A DNA stretch of 64,000 nt from Hyphomicrobiales bacterium (GCA_900470095.1 UBZM01000005.1:300853-364852); one strand, 5' to 3'; shown: positions 27,411 to 36,465, counted from the first letter of the stretch. Program-made: numbers and translations. The notes: generated from the sequence alone by a model not told the origin.

Positions 27411-28151
27411 TCAGGCGGCCTGGATGGCGCCGGTGATCAGTCCGGTCACCTCTTCAGGAGAACTCGATGCAATCGCCTTGTCCGCGACCTTGCGTCCGCG
27501 CCTCATCACGACCACCCGGTCGCAGACTGCGAACACGTCCGGCATGCGGTGACTGATGAGGACAACGGCGATGCCGCGATCCTTGAGCCGGTGGATCAGA
27601 TCCAGCACCTCCGCGACCTGGCGAACGCTGATGGCGGCCGTCGGCTCGTCCATCAGCACCATCTTCGCGTTGGCAAGGCGTGTCCGCGCAATCGCCACGG
27701 CCTGGCGCTGGCCGCCGGACATCAGTTTCACCAGATCGCGGGGGCGGGTCTCCGACTTGAGTTCCTTGAACAGTTCTGCGGCGCGGGCATACATCGCCTT
27801 GTAATCAAGGATCACCAGCGGACCGATGCGGCGCTTCAATTCGCGCCCGAGGAACACATTGGCGGCCGCGGTCAGATTATCGCACAAGGCGAGATCCTGA
27901 TAGACGACCTCGATGCCGTCGGTCCGGGCGTCGACCGGCCTGCGAAAGTGCTTGACGATGCCGTCCAGGCGAAGCTCTCCCTCGGACGGAAGAAAATTGC
28001 CGGCGACAATCTTCACCAAGGTCGATTTGCCGGCACCATTGTCGCCCATCAGACCGACGACCTCACCGGCATCGATCGCTAGATCGATGCCTTTGAGTGC
28101 TTCGATCGCACCAAAATGTTTTGAGATCCCCTGAAGCTCCAGCAGCGGCAT
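27411..28151 (-). CDS. Sugar ABC importer ATPase, single domain (FrcA type)
   Basis: From ATG 28151 (MPLLELQGISKHFG) the protein has 246 residues; an AAGGAGGG ribosome site supports this start over the longer frame to 28220. It has one ABC domain: Walker A GDNGAGKST, signature LMSGGQRQ, Walker B VLMDEPTAA, and the switch histidine LISHRMP. RbsA-type ATPases usually have two tandem domains, and this half-size form is typical of FrcA-like fructose-family importers. It presumably works as a homodimer with the permease that follows. Confidence 0.92.
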   Translation of the reverse strand: MPLLELQGISKHFGAIEALKGIDLAIDAGEVVGLMGDNGAGKSTLVKIVAGNFLPSEGELRLDGIVKHFRRPVDARTDGIEVVYQDLALCDNLTAAANVFLGRELKRRIGPLVILDYKAMYARAAELFKELKSETRPRDLVKLMSGGQRQAVAIARTRLANAKMVLMDEPTAAISVRQVAEVLDLIHRLKDRGIAVVLISHRMPDVFAVCDRVVVMRRGRKVADKAIASSSPEEVTGLITGAIQAA

Positions 28152-28733
28152 AGGTCGTTTCCCTCCTTGTTTCGAGGTGTGCCTCTGCTTCGGGCACTCG
28201 CTCAAACGGCGATCATCCAAGTCCTTCGGCTCAATTCCGGAATTTTATAATAGTTAGAGTTCGGTGCTGGGGCGATATTGTGTAGTAATAATGAATTTAA
28301 TACGTTCTGGCGCGTCTCAAATCGATGATCGTCGGGTCGTCGTAAAAATTGATCTCGAAACCGGATCGTATTGTGTGGTCTGCTGACAGTCGGGCAGAGC
28401 CGACTATTCGAGAAGGGCAGATGTCGGTGCGCGCCGCAAGGATCACGCAGAAACCCGCCTGCGCCTCTACTGTGATTGGCGCGCGAACGAGGACGTCTGC
28501 CGTGCCCCATGCCCTGTTCCTCGAAACGCGTCCTCGATGGAAGGCTTCGAACACGATCTTACGCTCAATAGACGGCTTCGTCATTCACCGGAGGGCTCCC
28601 TCTCAATCTTTGGCTCATCCTCGCGATGGGCGCAGTACCTCGCTCACGCAGCACGCGCGAGCAGGCGGGCGGGAGCGGGATTCGCTTTTGGGCGGCGGGG
28701 CAGGGCGCCCGGGAACCAGTTGCGTCTCTCGGC
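28152..28733. other. Intergenic region with promoter-like AT-rich segment
   Basis: About 580 bases. The part at 28230-28340 is much richer in A and T than its surroundings and probably holds the promoter of the sugar importer. A 95-residue minus-strand frame at 28297-28584 has no recognisable motif. I see no regulator gene for the importer here. Confidence 0.4.
28233..28244. promoter_or_regulatory. Perfect palindrome upstream of the sugar importer
   Basis: AATTCCGGAATT, a perfect 12-base palindrome about 82 bases upstream of the ATPase start and flanked by AT-rich DNA. It could be an operator for a repressor encoded elsewhere. A single site of this length is weak evidence. Confidence 0.3.
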
Positions 28734-29255
28734 TCAGTCGGGCACGCGATAGAAGGCGTTCGGCATGCCCCCGATGACACGCTCGCCTTCGAAGGTCATG
28801 CCGATCCGCTCCAGAACATGTCTGGATGCCATGTTGTTCAGGAGTGCGAACCCTACGAGCTGGCTTGGAGGACGATGCCGGCGAGCCTCCGACAAGAGGG
28901 CCGAGGCGACTTCGACGGCATAGCCGCAGCCCTGATGCTCCGGCGCGATGGCGTAACCGATCTCCAGTTCGTCCCCGCCCCAGGGCGACCAGCCGGCCCG
29001 ACCGATGAAAGTCCCGTCGCGCAGGGACATTTTCCACTTCGTCAGGCCCAGATTCTCCTGCTCTGCGATGAACCCGGCAAGCTTCGCCCTGATCGCGGGT
29101 TCGGTCCAGTTGTCGGCCTTGGCGGGGTAGCCAGCCTGGACCCGAGGGTCGGAATGGAGCCCGAAGAGCAGGGGAAGGTCGGCTGGAGACCACGCATCGA
29201 GGCGCAAGCGCGGGGTGGTGAGACGCAGGCTGTCCTTGCTGAGGGCGTTGAACAC
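28734..29255 (-). CDS. GNAT-family N-acetyltransferase (RimJ/RimL-like)
   Basis: The acetyltransferase domain covers LTTPRLRLDAWSPADLPLLF, WKMSLRDGTFIGRAGW, the acetyl-CoA loop EHQGCGYAVEVASAL, and LLNNMASRHVLERIGM. The RimJ/RimL group acetylates protein N-termini, amino acids or small amines. I chose the GTG at 29255, which gives 173 residues, the usual size for the group; the frame is open to an ATG at 29414, adding about 53 residues with no domain similarity. It lies downstream of the GGCT-like gene on the same strand and may be the last gene of the peptide-importer operon. The substrate is unknown. Confidence 0.78.
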   Translation of the reverse strand: MFNALSKDSLRLTTPRLRLDAWSPADLPLLFGLHSDPRVQAGYPAKADNWTEPAIRAKLAGFIAEQENLGLTKWKMSLRDGTFIGRAGWSPWGGDELEIGYAIAPEHQGCGYAVEVASALLSEARRHRPPSQLVGFALLNNMASRHVLERIGMTFEGERVIGGMPNAFYRVPD

Positions 29256-29456
29256 AGTCCTGTCCCCGATCTCGGATAGGCACGCGAGAATGGCCGTCCA
29301 TTTCCGGTCGCGCAACAAGGGCGCATCCGGAAGGGGCGCGGGCTGACGACCCGGCCACGCCCTGGCTGGCAGCGTCGACCGGCGAGGGGTGTCCATTTGA
29401 GCGATGTGCGCCACGGAGCCCTCACCGGCCGCGCCCTTTGAAACCGGCCGAGCGGA

Positions 29457-29912
29457 TCAAGCGCCCTTCAGCAGCCTTTCCAGCTTTTCGATATAGGCCG
29501 GCGGGAGATTATTGGCGCGCGCGCCCTTGAGCAGCGGCTCGATGTAATGCGCCGGCGCTCCAGACGGTCCCGACGGATTGGGGATGTCGTAGGTCGTCGA
29601 GTTCACGACCTGGCCGTCGGGCATATGGAGCACGACGGATTTGTGAGCCCAATGGCCCTGGTCCGTGCCGGCATTCTTGTCCATGGCCGCCATGTCGCTT
29701 TCGGAGAGTTCGTAGTGGACGCCCCAGGTTTCGGCGCCCTTGGACGGGGCGAGCCGCGCGCCATTATATGTGCCGTCCGTGGTTTTCCCGAAGGTCAGCT
29801 CGTAATCCCTCAGGCAGGCAATGCTGAGCGCCTTCGCGGAGGGGGCGACCCCGTGGATGCAATTGATGTCCATCAGATTGGCATAGGCGAAGTAATTCAC
29901 TTCGATCTCCAT
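29457..29912 (-). CDS. Gamma-glutamylcyclotransferase (GGCT-like fold) homologue lacking the catalytic Glu
   Basis: A 151-residue protein that aligns over its full length with the GGCT family: EVNYFAYANLM at the start, LRDYELTFG, WGVHYELSESDMAAMD, and NNLPPAYIEKL at the end. In human GGCT the catalytic glutamate 98 lies in LDEQEG; the ungapped equivalent here is MDKNAG, with alanine 81. The substrate-pocket motif YGSN also reads YANL. The fold is therefore well supported, but cyclotransferase chemistry by the known mechanism is doubtful. It follows the importer ATPase by 67 bases on the same strand, which suggests a role in handling the imported compound. A GTG at codon 5, with GGAG upstream, is an alternative start. 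Confidence 0.8.
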   Translation of the reverse strand: MEIEVNYFAYANLMDINCIHGVAPSAKALSIACLRDYELTFGKTTDGTYNGARLAPSKGAETWGVHYELSESDMAAMDKNAGTDQGHWAHKSVVLHMPDGQVVNSTTYDIPNPSGPSGAPAHYIEPLLKGARANNLPPAYIEKLERLLKGA

Positions 29913-29978
29913 TTCAGGTTTGGGGTTGCTTCCGGAAATCCATGCCCGGCCCGCATTGCGGCCCGAGCATCGGGAAGG

Positions 29979-31016
29979 TCATCGCGGCGCGTCGCGCAGC
30001 GCGTCCCAGGTCTGCGGGAGCGCGGCGAGCGGGGCGAGCGCATCGATCTCCGCGGCGCGGTGGCAGCGCGCCTGCCGCCCCGGTGCCACGGTCGTGAGAG
30101 CGGGCGGCTCGGTCCGGCACAGCGGCAGGGCGAAGGGGCAGCGCGCGGCGAAGCGGCAGCCCGGCGGCGGATCGGTCAGGTCGGGCGGGCCGCCCGGAAT
30201 GGCGATCGGCTCGTCGCGGCTGCCGAGCCGCGGCAGCGCGTTCTTGAGCCCGAGCGTATAGGGGTGGGTCGGCCGGCGGATGACATCCCGCGTCGGCCCG
30301 GTCTCGACGATCATGCCGGCATACATCACCGCGACGCGCTCGCAGTTCTCGATGACCAGCGCGAGGTCGTGCGTCACCAGCAGCAAGGAGAAGCCGAGCC
30401 GCTGCTGGAGCGCGCGCAGGCTCTGGAAGATCTGGTCCTGGACGACGACGTCGAGAGCCGTGGTCGGCTCGTCGGCCAGCACCAGCGGAGGGTCGAGCGC
30501 CAGCGCCATCGCGATGATCGCACGCTGGCGCATGCCGCCCGAGAACTGGTGCGGATAGTCGCGCGCCCGCTCCGGAGCCACGCCGACCATGGTCAGCAGC
30601 GCCTCGGTCCGGCGCCAGGCCTCGGCCCTGGAGACATCGCGATGGGCACGGATCGCCTCGGCGATCTGATCGCCGACGCGCAGGACGGGATTGAGCGCAT
30701 TGAGGGCGCTCTGCGTGACCATCGAGATGCCGGCCCAGCGCACGGAGCGCCGAAATCCGGCGTCGGCCGCGACGAGATCGCGGCCCTGAAACGCGATGCG
30801 GCCGGCGGCGATCCGCGCATTGTCGGGCATCACGCCCATCACCGCCTTGAGCAATGTGCTCTTGCCGCAGCCGGATTCGCCGATCAGGCCCAGATTCTCT
30901 CCCTTGCCGATCTCCAGGCTGAGGTCGGCAATGGCGCTCGCCGGGCCGCGCGGCGTGCCGTAGCTCACCGCGAGACCGGTAATCGACAGCAAGGGATGGG
31001 TGTCGCTCGGCAGCAT
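29979..31016 (-). CDS. Peptide-type ABC importer ATPase, DppD type
   Basis: A 345-residue ATPase with Walker [10 protein letters not shown], signature FSGGMRQR, Walker [12 protein letters not shown], and switch histidine LVTHDLA. The oligopeptide extension with [10 protein letters not shown] is present. It starts 4 bases after the DppC-type permease stop. It is the fifth gene of the minus-strand importer operon that begins with the permuted binding protein at 35381, and pairs with the DppF-type ATPase encoded earlier in that operon. Confidence 0.92.
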   Translation of the reverse strand: MLPSDTHPLLSITGLAVSYGTPRGPASAIADLSLEIGKGENLGLIGESGCGKSTLLKAVMGVMPDNARIAAGRIAFQGRDLVAADAGFRRSVRWAGISMVTQSALNALNPVLRVGDQIAEAIRAHRDVSRAEAWRRTEALLTMVGVAPERARDYPHQFSGGMRQRAIIAMALALDPPLVLADEPTTALDVVVQDQIFQSLRALQQRLGFSLLLVTHDLALVIENCERVAVMYAGMIVETGPTRDVIRRPTHPYTLGLKNALPRLGSRDEPIAIPGGPPDLTDPPPGCRFAARCPFALPLCRTEPPALTTVAPGRQARCHRAAEIDALAPLAALPQTWDALRDAPR

Positions 31017-31020
31017 GGCG

Positions 31021-31884
31021 TCAGCCCGTCCTCAGGCGCGGATTGATGACCTGCTCATAGGCGCGGCCGACGAAATAGACCGCCGAGACCAGCACCATGA
31101 TCGCGATGCCCGGCGGGATGACCCACCAGGGCGCGCGATACATCATCTGCGAGGCGTAGGCGTCGTAGACGATCGAGCCCCAGCTCACGACCGAGGGGTC
31201 GCCGAAGCCGAGGAAGCCGATGCTGGCCTCGGTGATGATCGCCCAGGCCAGTGCGAAGGCGACGCTGACCAGCGCGATCGGCATGATATTGGGCGCGATC
31301 TCGCGGTAGATGATGGCGAGATCGCTGGCGCCGGTGATCCGGGCGGCGGCGATGAAGGGCATCTCGCGCAGCGAGAGCACTTGGGCGCGCACCACCCGCG
31401 CCGTCGAGCGCCACATCACCAGCGTCATGGCGATCACCATCGTCGTCAGGCTGCGGCCGGTGAGCGAGAGCACGATGATGATGAAGGGCAGGAAGGGCAG
31501 GCCGAGGAACATGTCGGTCAGCCGCATCAGGAAGGAGTCGATCCGGCCGCCGAAATAGCCGGCGATCAGGCCGATATTGACCCCGATGAGGACGGTGCCG
31601 AGCGCCGTCAGCCCGCCGACGAGCAGCGCCGGACGGGCGCCGACCAGCATCTGGCTGAGCACGTCGCGGCCGAGCAGGGTGGTGCCGAGCCAGTGCTGCC
31701 AGGAGGGCGAGGCAAGGCGCAGCAGCTTGCCGGCGGCGTCGTAATTGCGGGCGACCGGATCATAGGGCGCGATCGCCGGCCCCAGGATGGCGAGCGCGAG
31801 GCAGATCCCGAGGATCACCAGGCCCGTGGGACCGAAGGGGCCGCGCCAGACGGCGCGAAAGAAGTCGAGGATGATGGTTGGCAT
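31021..31884 (-). CDS. Peptide-type ABC importer permease, DppC type
   Basis: A 287-residue permease: first helix [18 protein letters not shown], hallmark [20 protein letters not shown] (LLGRD where relatives have D-GRD), EAA loop [20 protein letters not shown], and the ending [12 protein letters not shown]. The start lies 2 bases after the DppB-type stop. Together they form the membrane channel of the importer whose binding protein is at 33753-35381. Confidence 0.92.
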   Translation of the reverse strand: MPTIILDFFRAVWRGPFGPTGLVILGICLALAILGPAIAPYDPVARNYDAAGKLLRLASPSWQHWLGTTLLGRDVLSQMLVGARPALLVGGLTALGTVLIGVNIGLIAGYFGGRIDSFLMRLTDMFLGLPFLPFIIIVLSLTGRSLTTMVIAMTLVMWRSTARVVRAQVLSLREMPFIAAARITGASDLAIIYREIAPNIMPIALVSVAFALAWAIITEASIGFLGFGDPSVVSWGSIVYDAYASQMMYRAPWWVIPPGIAIMVLVSAVYFVGRAYEQVINPRLRTG

Positions 31885-31886
31885 GA

Positions 31887-32858
31887 TCAGGCGTAGACGA
31901 TGCGTGGGTCGAGCAGACCGCAGAGCAGGTCGGCGATGAAGGTGCCGAACACGGTCAGCACGGCGATGAGCAGGAAGGCGGCCTGCGCCACCGGATAATC
32001 GGCGCGGCTGATCGCCTCGACCATCAGCAGGCCCAGCCCCGGCCAGGAGAACACCGTCTCGATCACCACCGAGCCCGCGACCGCCCAGCCGAGGATCATC
32101 GGCAGCGTCGTCGCCAGCGGCAGCAGCGCGTTGCGGGCGGCGTGGCCGAAGAGGACGCGGCGCTCGCTCAGCCCCTTCATGCGGGCGAGCTCGATATAGT
32201 CCTCGCCGATGGTCGACAGCATCGTCGAGCGCATCAGCAGCAGCGGAAAGCAGAGCTGATAGAGCGTGTTGACGAGGAAGGGCAGCGCAAGGTGGTGCAG
32301 GAAGTCGGCCGAGAGATACATCCGCCAGTCCTGCTCGGGAAACAGGCCCGGCGTGACGATATGGCCGATCGGGAAGAGGTCGAGCTTGATCGAGAACAGC
32401 AGGATCGCGAGCATGCCGAGCCAGAACAGCGGGGCCGATTGCAATGCGGTCGCGGTGAAGACCAGGCCGACTTCCCCGGCGCTGCCGCGTTTCCAGGCGG
32501 CGATGGCGCCGATGACCGCGCCGAGCAGATAGGCCGCGAACATGGAGGGCAGGATCAGCAGCAGCGTGTTGAGCAGCCGGCCCTGGATCATCTCGAAGAC
32601 AGGCCGGTTGGTCTGGAACGAGAAGCCGAAATCGAGGACCAGGAGATTGCGGAGATAGAGCAGGTATTGCTCGAAGAGCGGCCGATCGAGCCCGAATTGC
32701 TGGCGCATCGCCTCCTGCGCCTTGGGATAGAGCGACGGGCTGATCACCGTCGCGGTCGGGTCGCCGGGCAGGAGCCGGAACAGGAAGAACATCAGCGTCG
32801 CCATGGCGAACAGCGTCAGGACCATGTGCCAGAAGCGGCGCAGGAGATAGCCGGCCAT
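31887..32858 (-). CDS. Peptide-type ABC importer permease, DppB type
   Basis: About 323 residues from ATG 32858 (MAGYLLRRFWHM), 4 bases after the ATPase stop; the frame is open to 32909 but that part overlaps the ATPase gene. It shows LFRLLPGDPTATV, an EAA loop LARMKGLSERRVLFGHAARN, and the ending DLLCGLLDPRIVYA. It is more alanine- and leucine-rich in its central helices than the other DppB proteins here, but the architecture is standard. Confidence 0.92.
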   Translation of the reverse strand: MAGYLLRRFWHMVLTLFAMATLMFFLFRLLPGDPTATVISPSLYPKAQEAMRQQFGLDRPLFEQYLLYLRNLLVLDFGFSFQTNRPVFEMIQGRLLNTLLLILPSMFAAYLLGAVIGAIAAWKRGSAGEVGLVFTATALQSAPLFWLGMLAILLFSIKLDLFPIGHIVTPGLFPEQDWRMYLSADFLHHLALPFLVNTLYQLCFPLLLMRSTMLSTIGEDYIELARMKGLSERRVLFGHAARNALLPLATTLPMILGWAVAGSVVIETVFSWPGLGLLMVEAISRADYPVAQAAFLLIAVLTVFGTFIADLLCGLLDPRIVYA

Positions 32859-32862
32859 GGTT

Positions 32863-33756
32863 TTAACCCAGCCCTTGCACGAGGACGGGAGGCCGCACCC
32901 GCACGGCATCGGGATCGGCGGAGGGGATCGCGGCGATCAGGGTGCGCGTATAGGGATCAGCCGGTGCCGCCATCACCTGCTCGACCGGGCCGGTCTCGAC
33001 GATGCGGCCGCGATACATGATCGCGAGCCGGTCGCAGACGGCGCCGACGGTGGCGAGGTCATGGGTGATGTAGAGCATCGCGATGCCGCGCTGGCGGGCG
33101 AGGCGCTTCAGCAGGCGTACGATGTCCCATTTGATCGAGACGTCGAGCATCGACACCGGCTCGTCGGCGACCAGGAAGCGCGGCTCCAGGATGATCGCCC
33201 GGGCGATGCAGACGCGCTGACGCTGGCCGCCGCTGAGCTGGTGCGGGTGCTTGCCGAGATAGCTCTCCGCCGGGGTGAGGCCGACCTCGGCGAGGACGGC
33301 GCGGACGCTTTTCGCGATGGCGGCGCGATCGCGCACCCCTTGATAGAGCAGCGGCCGCCCGACCAGGTCCTCGACGGTGTGCTGCGGGTTGAGGGCGCCA
33401 TACGGGTCCTGGAAGATCATCTGGACCTGGCGGTGGAAGGCCTTCTTGTCGCGGGCGCGGGCGGCGGCGCTATCGGTGCCGTCGATCCGCATCGAGCCCG
33501 AGGTCGGCGTCTCCAGCCCGACCAGCAGGCGACCGGTGGTCGACTTGCCGCTGCCGGATTCCCCGACGAGGCCGAGCACCTCGCCGGCGCCGATCGCGAA
33601 GCTGACGCCCTCGACCGCCCGGGTGACCTCGCGGCCCCGGCCGGGCAGCAGCGAGCGCAGGCCCGCCGCCGCAGCGTAGTGCTTGGTCAGGTCCCTGACG
33701 TCGATCATCGCAGGAAGGCTCGCGGATCCGGCTGCCGTGTCGGTCGGCCGCATCAC
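32863..33756 (-). CDS. Peptide-type ABC importer ATPase, DppF type
   Basis: A 297-residue ATPase. The GTG at 33756 overlaps the stop of the binding-protein gene; ATG codons at 33753 and 33708 (MIDVRDLTKHY) are alternatives. It has Walker [10 protein letters not shown], signature LSGGQRQR, Walker B LVADEPVSMLD, and switch histidine YITHDLATV. The C-terminus stops soon after the PADPYTRTLIAAIP segment, so the long cysteine-bearing oligopeptide tail of the other DppF-type subunit in this window is missing. Partner of the ATPase at 29979-31016. Confidence 0.92.
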   Translation of the reverse strand: MMRPTDTAAGSASLPAMIDVRDLTKHYAAAAGLRSLLPGRGREVTRAVEGVSFAIGAGEVLGLVGESGSGKSTTGRLLVGLETPTSGSMRIDGTDSAAARARDKKAFHRQVQMIFQDPYGALNPQHTVEDLVGRPLLYQGVRDRAAIAKSVRAVLAEVGLTPAESYLGKHPHQLSGGQRQRVCIARAIILEPRFLVADEPVSMLDVSIKWDIVRLLKRLARQRGIAMLYITHDLATVGAVCDRLAIMYRGRIVETGPVEQVMAAPADPYTRTLIAAIPSADPDAVRVRPPVLVQGLG

Positions 33757-35381
33757 TTGGCGGGCATGCGCAGGGCGCCGTCCGGCCCCCAGCTGAAGCC
33801 GGCCGCCTTCAGGATCGCCTTCGCCTTGTCGATGTCATAGGCGGGCAGCGGGATCGAGCTGTCATGCCAGAAAGCGTTGACCGGCACGATCGGCGTGGCG
33901 CTGCGGCCGGCATCGCCGCCCAGCACGTCGTCGATGATCGCCTCATAGGGGATGGCATGCGCCATGGCCTGGCGCAGCGCTCTGTTGGCGAGGGCCGGGC
34001 GCGCCGTGTTGTAGCGCATCGACATATGGCCGTTCGAACGCGCCTGGATGAGCTTGACGTTCTTCTCGGCCGCGAACTCCTTGACCACCGTCGGCACGAT
34101 CGGCTGGAAGGAGACGTCGATATCGCCTTTCTTCAAGGAGGCGCCGACGAGCTCGGCCGAGCCGAAGACGATGATCAGCAGGTCGGAAGCCGGCTTGGCG
34201 AAATGATCGGCCCGGCGCTGCAGCGAGATCTCCTGGCCCTCGCGCCAGTAGCGCAGCACATAGGGACCGCTGCCGACGAGCGGCATGTTGCGGAAGTCCT
34301 GCGGCTTGGCGATGCCGGTCTTCTCGACCACGTCTGCCCAGACATGCTTGGGCAGGATCGGCACCTGGCCGAGCGTGTTGATGATGAAGGGCGCATAGGC
34401 TTCGGTCAGCGTGAAGCGCACCGTCTCCGGATCGACGATCTCGACTGAGGCGAGCTTCTCCAGGTACTTCTTGAAATAGACCGCATTCCAGCGCTTCAGG
34501 TAGTCGAAGGAGAACTTCACGTCATCGGCGGTGACCGGCTTGCCGTCGCTGAAGCTGTGGCCCTGCCGGAGTTTCACCACCACGGTGGTCGGATCGACCA
34601 CCGCGAGCGACTGCGCCAGCCACATGCGCGGCGAGCCATCGGGGCCGAGTTCGACGAGCTTGTCATAGACCAGGCTCAGCGTGTTGAAATCCTCGACGAT
34701 CGTCGCCGCCAGCGGGTTGAACGTGCCCTGATCGATCGTCCGGCCGATCCTGACCGGCGCGCCCGACTTGGAGGTCAGGCGCAGCATGTTCCAGAGCGAG
34801 CGCGGGCCGTCGGAGGTGTCCTCGTAGCCGGGGATGTCGACCTTGGCCGTATTCATCGCGAAGGTGTTGACGACATAGGCGATCACCGCCTCGGGCTGCT
34901 CGTCGGCCAGGACGCGCTGCAATTCGTGGATCACCTTGCGGCGCTCCTGCGCGTCATAGAGCGCGAGCTGCCTGGCGCCGAGCTCGTCGACCTTCGCGCT
35001 GGCGAAGGAGCCGACATTGGAATCGCCTGGCGCGCTGTTGCGCGAATTGAACTGGGCGTTGGTGAAGAAATCGGGTTCCGAACGCTGCGGCGAGCCGGAA
35101 AGCACCGACATCACCACGTCGAAATCATGCTCCTTGAACCATTTCGACAGCATCGGGCTGGGGAAGGGCTGCGGGTCGAGCGTGACCTTGAGGCCGAGCT
35201 TGCGCCAGCCCTCGGCGACATAGTTCGAGGTCTCGAAATAGTGCTGGTACTTGGCGGCGGGCCAGGTCAGCAGCTTGATCTCCGGAACCGGCTGCCCTTG
35301 TGCCAGGGCGGCGGTCGTGTCGGTGAGCAGGAGACCGCCGAGCCCCATCAGCGCGCCTGCGAATGCCGTCGCCAGCTTCAT
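33753..35381 (-). CDS. ABC substrate-binding protein, SBP family 5, apparently circularly permuted
   Basis: 542 residues from ATG 35381, which follows an AGGGGGAAAG ribosome site. Residues 1-28 are a Sec signal. The segment order is unusual. Residues 34-200 resemble the normal C-terminal lobe segment (LGLKVTLDPQ, FDVVMSVLSG, VDELGARQLALYDAQERRKV, VDIPGY). Residues 208-300 then resemble the normal N-terminus (VRIGRTIDQGTFNPL, GHSFSDGKPVTADDVKFS), and the protein ends at DIDKAKAILKAAGFSWGPDG, where a normal member would enter its C-lobe. Total length is that of one binding protein, so this looks like a permutation and not a duplication or fusion. It heads the minus-strand importer operon and is divergent from a LysR regulator. 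Confidence 0.85.
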   Translation of the reverse strand: MKLATAFAGALMGLGGLLLTDTTAALAQGQPVPEIKLLTWPAAKYQHYFETSNYVAEGWRKLGLKVTLDPQPFPSPMLSKWFKEHDFDVVMSVLSGSPQRSEPDFFTNAQFNSRNSAPGDSNVGSFASAKVDELGARQLALYDAQERRKVIHELQRVLADEQPEAVIAYVVNTFAMNTAKVDIPGYEDTSDGPRSLWNMLRLTSKSGAPVRIGRTIDQGTFNPLAATIVEDFNTLSLVYDKLVELGPDGSPRMWLAQSLAVVDPTTVVVKLRQGHSFSDGKPVTADDVKFSFDYLKRWNAVYFKKYLEKLASVEIVDPETVRFTLTEAYAPFIINTLGQVPILPKHVWADVVEKTGIAKPQDFRNMPLVGSGPYVLRYWREGQEISLQRRADHFAKPASDLLIIVFGSAELVGASLKKGDIDVSFQPIVPTVVKEFAAEKNVKLIQARSNGHMSMRYNTARPALANRALRQAMAHAIPYEAIIDDVLGGDAGRSATPIVPVNAFWHDSSIPLPAYDIDKAKAILKAAGFSWGPDGALRMPAK

Positions 35382-35521
35382 CGTCTTTCCCCCTCGTTCT
35401 TGTTTGACCTGCAAGCAGCCCCACGCCGTTCTGCGAGCGTGGGTGTTGGCGCTGCTGCGTTCCATTGGGGGAAGGCTAGGGCCGGGCGCGCAGCTTGCCC
35501 ATTGCTGATTTCCGATGCAGA

Positions 35522-35540
35522 TCATTCCAAATTGGAATGA
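35522..35540. promoter_or_regulatory. LysR-type operator palindrome in the divergent region
   Basis: TCATTCCAAATTGGAATGA is a perfect 9-bp inverted repeat around one base. It contains the T-N11-A pattern expected of LysR-family sites (ATTCCAAATTGGAAT). It lies 20 bases before the LysR start and about 140 bases upstream of the binding-protein start, so it could serve both autorepression and control of the importer. Confidence 0.75.
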
Positions 35541-35559
35541 GCCGGAAGGAGAGAGAGCC

Positions 35560-36465
35560 GTGCGCAGGACGTTGCCGCCGACCCGGGATCTCGCCTGTTT
35601 CGAAGCCGTTGCGCGCCATCGCAGCGTGACGCGCGCCGCAGCCGAGCTCAACCTGACCCAGAGCGCCGTCAGCCGCCGGCTGGCCGCGCTGGAAGAGCTG
35701 CTCGGCCAAAATCTGTTCCTGCGCGACAAGCAGCGGCTGACCCCGACCGTTGCAGCCGAGGAATATGCCGAGGAGCTGCGCAGCCTGCTGAACCGGGTCG
35801 AGGTCGCGACCACGCGGCTCCTGTCGCATGGGCGCAAGGGCGGCGTGCTCACCGTCGCCTGCCTGCCGACCTTCGGGTCGCGCTGGCTGGTGCCACGGCT
35901 GGCCCGTTTCATCGCCGCGCATCCGACGGTCGACATCAACCTGATCTCGAAGATCAGGCCCTTCAGCTTCGAGGAGGACAAGGCGCATGCCGCGATCCAT
36001 TTCGGCAGCCCGACCTGGCCCGGCGCCCGCATCCACCACCTGATGGACGAGTACGTGATCCCGGTCTGCGCACCCACGCTGATCGGGGGGCACGCCCTGG
36101 CCAGCCCCGACGGCTTTGCCCGGCTGCCGCTGCTGCAGCATACGACGCGCCCCTATCTCTGGCGCGACTGGCTGGCCGATGCCGGAGCCAGCGGCGTCAA
36201 CGGCATCGCCGGGCCGAAATTCGAATATTATTCGCTGGTCATCCAGGCCGCGATCGCCGGGATCGGCGTCGCGATCCTCCCGGACTTCCTGGTGCGGGAG
36301 GAAATCCAGTCGGGCGCGCTGGTGGTCGCCAGTCCGCACAGGATGCGCTGCGAGGACGCCTATTTCGTCGTCTACCCCAAGCGCTTCGACGAGAACGTCA
36401 ACGTCCAGGCCTTCGTCGGCTGGCTCCGCGACGAAGCCGGCGTCTACAATGATGGGGCGCCTTGA
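35560..36465 (+). CDS. LysR-family transcriptional regulator (GcvA-like)
   Basis: I chose the GTG at 35560, which follows GGAAGGAG at a good distance and gives 301 residues; an upstream in-frame ATG at 35515 would put the coding region across the palindrome. The N-terminal helix-turn-helix is LACFEAVARHRSVTRAAAEL followed by NLTQSAVSRRLAALEELLG. The co-inducer domain (about 90-300) includes LTVACLPTFGSRWLVPRL and AGIGVAILPDFLV. It is divergent from the permuted binding-protein gene and is the probable regulator of that operon. Confidence 0.92.
   Translation: MRRTLPPTRDLACFEAVARHRSVTRAAAELNLTQSAVSRRLAALEELLGQNLFLRDKQRLTPTVAAEEYAEELRSLLNRVEVATTRLLSHGRKGGVLTVACLPTFGSRWLVPRLARFIAAHPTVDINLISKIRPFSFEEDKAHAAIHFGSPTWPGARIHHLMDEYVIPVCAPTLIGGHALASPDGFARLPLLQHTTRPYLWRDWLADAGASGVNGIAGPKFEYYSLVIQAAIAGIGVAILPDFLVREEIQSGALVVASPHRMRCEDAYFVVYPKRFDENVNVQAFVGWLRDEAGVYNDGAP

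Noticed and set aside
28297..28584. A 95-residue minus-strand frame in the gap before the acetyltransferase
   Set aside because: No family resemblance, and it spans an AT-rich promoter-like region.
33753..36077. A longer 774-residue version of the permuted binding protein
   Set aside because: The extra 232 residues overlap the divergent LysR gene and the operator and have shadow-like composition; the ATG at 35381 has a signal peptide and ribosome site.
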